Below, piece by piece: positions 7,536-9,461 of a DNA stretch of 9,461 bases. The first letter of the stretch is position 1; each line of letters opens with the position of its first letter. Made by a program: the position numbers and the translations under genes. The stretch is from DATBLE01 sp046735055 (lineage in GTDB: Bacteria > Actinomycetota > Thermoleophilia > Gaiellales > Gaiellaceae), in assembly GCA_046735055.1 (NCBI GenBank), contig JBKPSO010000066.1, forward strand, positions 1 to 9,461, read 5' to 3'. The notes under the pieces are model-generated. The model did not search any database. It was not told the origin of the DNA and worked only from the letters and a program-made list of their open reading frames with translations.

Positions 7536-8120
7536 GTGGCTATGCGTGGAAGTGCGGGTCGCCGGGCGCCCGGGGCGGAGGCCGACTGGCTGACACTGGG
7601 GCAGGCGGCGAAGTACCTCGGCGTTGCGCAGAGCACCATCCGAAAGTGGTCGGATCAGGGACTCGTGCCTGCGTTCTACACACCCGGCGGGCACCGCCGC
7701 TTCCGCCGCGCCGACCTCGACGGCTTCCTCGCCCGTTCGGGTCGCGCCCAGCAGCCCGGCCCGCTCGTCCTGATCGTGGACGACGATGCGGGTCTCCGCC
7801 GTGCGGTGCGCGCGAGTCTCGAGACGGAGGGCTACTCGGTTCGCGAGGCCGGCAACGCCGGGGAGGGAATGGCGGCGCTCGAGGACGAGTCGCCCGACCT
7901 GATCCTCCTGGACGTGATGATGCCCGAGGTGGACGGTTGGGAGCTTCTCCGCCGCGTGCAGGAGCGCCACGGCGTCGGCACGATCCCGGTGATCATGTTC
8001 AGCGGCAGGGTCGAGGAAGGGGCGGAGGAGGCGGCGAGCCGAGGAGCACAAGCGTTCGTCGGCAAGCCGTTCGACCCCGAGCAGCTGATCGAGTCGACGA
8101 AGCAGTTGCTACCACTCTGA
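7536..8120 (+). CDS. MerR/excisionase-type HTH fused to a response-regulator receiver domain
   Basis: A 194-residue regulator. Residues ~17-65 are a MerR-like winged HTH of the excisionase/BldC type: DWLTLGQAAKYLGVAQSTIRKW, then PAFYTPGGHRRFRRADLDGFL. After a short Gly/Pro/Gln linker, residues ~76-194 are a complete CheY-like receiver: acidic pair in VDDD (81-84), phospho-acceptor Asp126 in LILLDVMMPEVDGWE, Ser156 in FSGR, and Lys177 in GKPF. All residues needed for phosphorylation are present. The order, DNA-binding domain first and receiver last, is the reverse of the usual OmpR/NarL layout. Phosphorylation would presumably change dimerisation or promoter binding. No cognate kinase is adjacent, although a probable GAF-domain gene begins at 9272. 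The domain calls are firm; targets are unknown. Confidence 0.92.
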   Translation: MAMRGSAGRRAPGAEADWLTLGQAAKYLGVAQSTIRKWSDQGLVPAFYTPGGHRRFRRADLDGFLARSGRAQQPGPLVLIVDDDAGLRRAVRASLETEGYSVREAGNAGEGMAALEDESPDLILLDVMMPEVDGWELLRRVQERHGVGTIPVIMFSGRVEEGAEEAASRGAQAFVGKPFDPEQLIESTKQLLPL

Positions 8121-8130
8121 AACGCAATCG

Positions 8131-8153
8131 GTGCCAGGCCGAAGCCCTGGCAC
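8131..8153. terminator. Hairpin between convergent genes, likely bidirectional terminator
   Basis: GTGCCAGG (8131-8138) and CCTGGCAC (8146-8153) form a perfect 8-bp stem with a 7-base loop. It lies between the stop of the HTH-receiver gene (8120) and the stop of the convergent membrane-protein gene (8163), the expected site for a shared terminator. There is no long T-run on either side, common for terminators in high-GC actinobacteria. Confidence 0.75.
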
Positions 8154-8162
8154 ACGATGCTC

Positions 8163-8678
8163 TTATAGCTCTTCGCCCGCGCGCAGCAGGCCGGCGACGA
8201 TCACGGCCAGCGCGGAGAAGAGCCCGATCCAGAGCCCGATCCCGCGGCCGCTCGTTCCCGCGAACGTGTCCGGGATCGAGATCAGCCTGATCAGGACGAG
8301 GATCGTCCCGAGCGCACCGAGGGCAATGGTGACGAGGCTCTCGGGCACGCTGGGCGGGAGCTCGAATCCGGCCTCGCGCAGGATCGCGAGCGCGACGATC
8401 GCGAGACCGACGAAGAACACGAGCTTGCCGACCGTCCCCGTGTGCCAGCCGATCACGGCCAGCGTAGGCCCCTCGATCGACTTGCCCGAGTACCACGACA
8501 TGAACGAGGAGAGCATCAGGATCAGTCCTGCGATCCAGGCGATCCGCCCGCCGAGACCCCAGATCTGCCCTCCCGGCCGGAGCTGTGGCGTCGGGCTCGG
8601 CGCAGGCGGCTTCGCGCGTGGAGGCGCCTCGGGCTCGGGACCGGGATCGTCGAAATCAAAGAGGTCCGGTGTTTCCAT
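8163..8678 (-). CDS. Four-helix membrane protein of unknown function
   Basis: A 171-residue integral membrane protein. The N-terminal ~37 residues are cytoplasmic-looking, acidic then Pro-rich (METPDLFDFDDPGPEPE, PPAPSPTP). Four hydrophobic segments follow: IAWIAGLILMLSSFMSW, KLVFFVGLAIVALAIL, LVTIALGALGTILVLI and GIGLWIGLFSALAVIVAGLL. The first loop (YSGKSIEGPTLAVIGWHTGTVG) is the most polar. No catalytic motif is evident and I do not recognise the family with confidence; similar small proteins are common in actinobacteria. I start at ATG 8678 rather than ATG 8702 because a -10-like CATACT lies seven bases upstream of it and would fall inside the longer version. It is divergent from the zinc-ribbon gene and convergent with the HTH-receiver gene. 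Confidence 0.75.
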   Translation of the reverse strand: METPDLFDFDDPGPEPEAPPRAKPPAPSPTPQLRPGGQIWGLGGRIAWIAGLILMLSSFMSWYSGKSIEGPTLAVIGWHTGTVGKLVFFVGLAIVALAILREAGFELPPSVPESLVTIALGALGTILVLIRLISIPDTFAGTSGRGIGLWIGLFSALAVIVAGLLRAGEEL

Positions 8679-8685
8679 GCCCCGA

Positions 8686-8691
8686 AGTATG
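8686..8691 (-). promoter_or_regulatory. -10-like element (CATACT) for the four-helix membrane protein
   Basis: On the minus strand CATACT is followed by seven bases and ATG (8678). It matches four of six bases of TATAAT but not the strict TANNNT form. A weak -35-like CTGACC lies about 19 bases further upstream. No Shine-Dalgarno precedes the ATG. Confidence 0.4.
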
Positions 8692-8727
8692 GGCACTTTC
8701 ACTTATTGGCGGTCAGGGGTACCCGAC

Positions 8728-8734
8728 GAGGGAG
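8728..8734 (+). promoter_or_regulatory. Ribosome binding site GAGGGAG for the zinc-ribbon gene
   Basis: GAGGGAG lies five bases before ATG 8740 and fixes that start. It is the clearest Shine-Dalgarno in the window and contrasts with the apparently leaderless neighbours. Confidence 0.65.
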
Positions 8735-8739
8735 TTTCG

Positions 8740-8940
8740 ATGGCAACCGGAATCGACATACCTGGGCAGAGCTCGAACCGGCCGCTCGTTGCGGGCGTGA
8801 AGGCAAAAGGGGAGTTCCGGTGCGCCGGCTGCGGCTACGGAATCAGCATCTCGAGCAAGCTTCCGCGTTGCCCGATGTGCGGGACGGAGTCGTGGGAGCA
8901 GCTCCAGTGGACCTTCGGCCCGATGCGCTCGGAGTCCTAG
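8740..8940 (+). CDS. 66-residue zinc-ribbon protein
   Basis: A small soluble protein with one CxxC...CPxC metal-binding site: FRCAGCGYGISI (Cys28, Cys31) and LPRCPMCGTESW (Cys44, Cys47). The CGY and CPxCG context is that of rubredoxin-like or zinc-ribbon folds; zinc is more likely than iron because the knuckle spacing and length are those of short zinc ribbons, but this is inference. The N-terminal 24 residues are polar and lack a recognisable motif, and the C-terminus is WEQLQWTFGPMRSES. ATG 8740 is chosen because of GAGGGAG five bases upstream; the frame is open much further 5' but antisense to the divergent membrane-protein gene. Function unknown. The stop codon lies in the first copy of a 20-bp tandem duplication. 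Confidence 0.8.
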   Translation: MATGIDIPGQSSNRPLVAGVKAKGEFRCAGCGYGISISSKLPRCPMCGTESWEQLQWTFGPMRSES

Positions 8941-8970
8941 AGCCCGACTCGGATTCCTAGAGCCCGAAGA
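8931..8970. repeat. Imperfect 20-bp tandem duplication spanning two convergent stops
   Basis: Units 8931-8950 and 8951-8970 agree at 16 of 20 positions, including an identical 13-base core TCCTAGAGCCCGA at 8935-8947 and 8955-8967. Copy 1 carries the TAG stop of the zinc-ribbon gene; copy 2 carries the stop (CTA on the plus strand) of the minus-strand gene ending at 8957. Confidence 0.75.
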
Positions 8971-9193
8971 GCCGCGTGACCTCGCCCCAGACGGTCACGC
9001 CCACGACGAGGACCGCGAGCACCAGGATCCCGAGGATAGCCCAGAACCGGGCGTGGGCCATCCGCGTCGCGCGGCGGTGCTCGATCTTCGCGTAGCGGCG
9101 GGCCCGGTAGAAGTGGTAGGCGCGGTCGACCGCCGTCGGGTCGAGCGGCGGGGCCTCCGCCCGCTGGATCCGTCGGTGCGCAGGCTCGGCCAT
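8957..9193 (-). CDS. Small C-terminally anchored membrane protein
   Basis: A 78-residue protein of unknown function. The first ~48 residues are polar and strongly basic (AHRRIQRAEAPP, AVDRAYHFYRARRYAKIEHRRATR), followed by one hydrophobic helix at about 50-68 (FWAILGILVLAVLVVGVTV) and a short end WGEVTRLFGL. It is therefore probably held in the membrane by its C-terminal helix with the basic head in the cytoplasm. ATG 9193 is supported by a TACACT element seven bases upstream. It is divergent from the GAF-like gene at 9272. Not recognised as a named family; the arrangement is common among short actinobacterial membrane proteins. Confidence 0.72.
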   Translation of the reverse strand: MAEPAHRRIQRAEAPPLDPTAVDRAYHFYRARRYAKIEHRRATRMAHARFWAILGILVLAVLVVGVTVWGEVTRLFGL

Positions 9194-9200
9194 GGGTGGA

Positions 9201-9206
9201 AGTGTA
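9201..9206 (-). promoter_or_regulatory. -10 element (TACACT) for the minus-strand gene starting at 9193
   Basis: On the minus strand TACACT is followed by seven bases and ATG (9193), the same leaderless spacing as on the plus-strand genes. No -35 box is clear in the 78-base divergent spacer. Confidence 0.55.
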
Positions 9207-9271
9207 GAGAGATTGGCCTACGTTCATGCGGGTTCCGTGCCGGTTGAGCGATACTTGCGTGCGAACGGGAG

Positions 9272-9461
9272 GTGTCCACGGCCGTCGAGTCCCGCATGCC
9301 CGCACTGACTGCACTGTCGGCCGGCGCCGATCGCCTCGCGTCCGGACCCGATGCGGCCGCTGCCCTGCAGGCCGTCGCCGAGACGGCGCGCGCGGCGGCC
9401 GCCGCCGACCTCGCCGTCGTGCGCACCGTCGAGCGGGACGGGCTGGTCGCCCGCGCCGTCG
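9272..9461 (+). CDS. Probable GAF-domain sensor protein, N-terminus (3' partial)
   Basis: The frame is open from the TGA at 9245 to the window end, so the gene runs off the right edge with 63 residues visible. From GTG 9272 it reads MSTAVESRMPALTALSAGAD, then DAAAALQAVAETARAAAAADLAVVRTVERDGLVARAV. The pattern of a helix (LQAVAETARAAAAAD) leading into a strand (LAVVRTV) and a turn with DG then a second strand is that of the beginning of a GAF domain, as found in sensor histidine kinases, PP2C phosphatases and GGDEF proteins. Which of these follows cannot be seen. GGGAGG at 9267-9272 overlaps the GTG, so the in-frame ATG at 9296 remains possible; a GATACT at 9250-9255 may be its -10. Confidence 0.55.
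   Translation, partial: MSTAVESRMPALTALSAGADRLASGPDAAAALQAVAETARAAAAADLAVVRTVERDGLVARAV

Overview
The window is about 9.5 kb of very GC-rich DNA and reads as chromosomal core sequence from a high-GC actinobacterium. The closest match I can infer is class Thermoleophilia (Gaiellales/Solirubrobacterales-like). Three things point there. The gene order mfd, mazG, eno, ftsB/divIC-like, DUF501 is the well-known actinobacterial housekeeping neighbourhood. Starts are often GTG or TTG with 4-base stop/start overlaps. A remnant of the Ig-like repeat proteins that are abundant in Thermoleophilia lies between eno and pyk. The taxonomic call is inference from pattern memory, not from a search.

Layout. 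Bases 1-2817 carry the 3' end of mfd (transcription-repair coupling factor), two tandem paralogous lipoproteins (a SurA-N-like protein lacking the PPIase domain, then a complete parvulin-type foldase), and mazG. Enolase (2814-4088) overlaps mazG by an ATGA. Bases 4089-4557 hold no intact gene; on the minus strand they contain a truncated, internally deleted fragment of a secreted Ig-like repeat protein. Pyruvate kinase (4609-6021) follows with its own promoter-like element, then an FtsB/DivIC-type division protein (6114-6422), a DUF501 protein (6451-6951), an unrecognised 103-residue protein (6962-7273) and a small one-pass membrane protein (7270-7506).

From 7507 the window changes character. 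It has a MerR/excisionase-type HTH fused in front of a response-regulator receiver domain (7536-8120), a likely bidirectional terminator (8131-8153), a convergent four-helix membrane protein (8163-8678, minus), a divergent 66-residue zinc-ribbon protein (8740-8940), a convergent one-pass membrane protein (8957-9193, minus), and the start of a probable GAF-domain protein that leaves the window at 9461.

How the parts fit. The left two thirds is housekeeping: transcription-coupled repair, extracytoplasmic folding, nucleotide-pool cleaning, the last two steps of glycolysis (eno and pyk neighbouring) and division. The right third looks like signalling plus small envelope proteins. A repeated regulatory signature stands out: five genes have a TANNNT hexamer ending 6 or 7 bases before the start codon and no Shine-Dalgarno, the geometry expected of leaderless transcripts. 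I see no CRISPR array, tRNA or rRNA, insertion sequence, toxin-antitoxin pair or defence system. I do not see an undescribed multi-gene system here; the interesting items are local.
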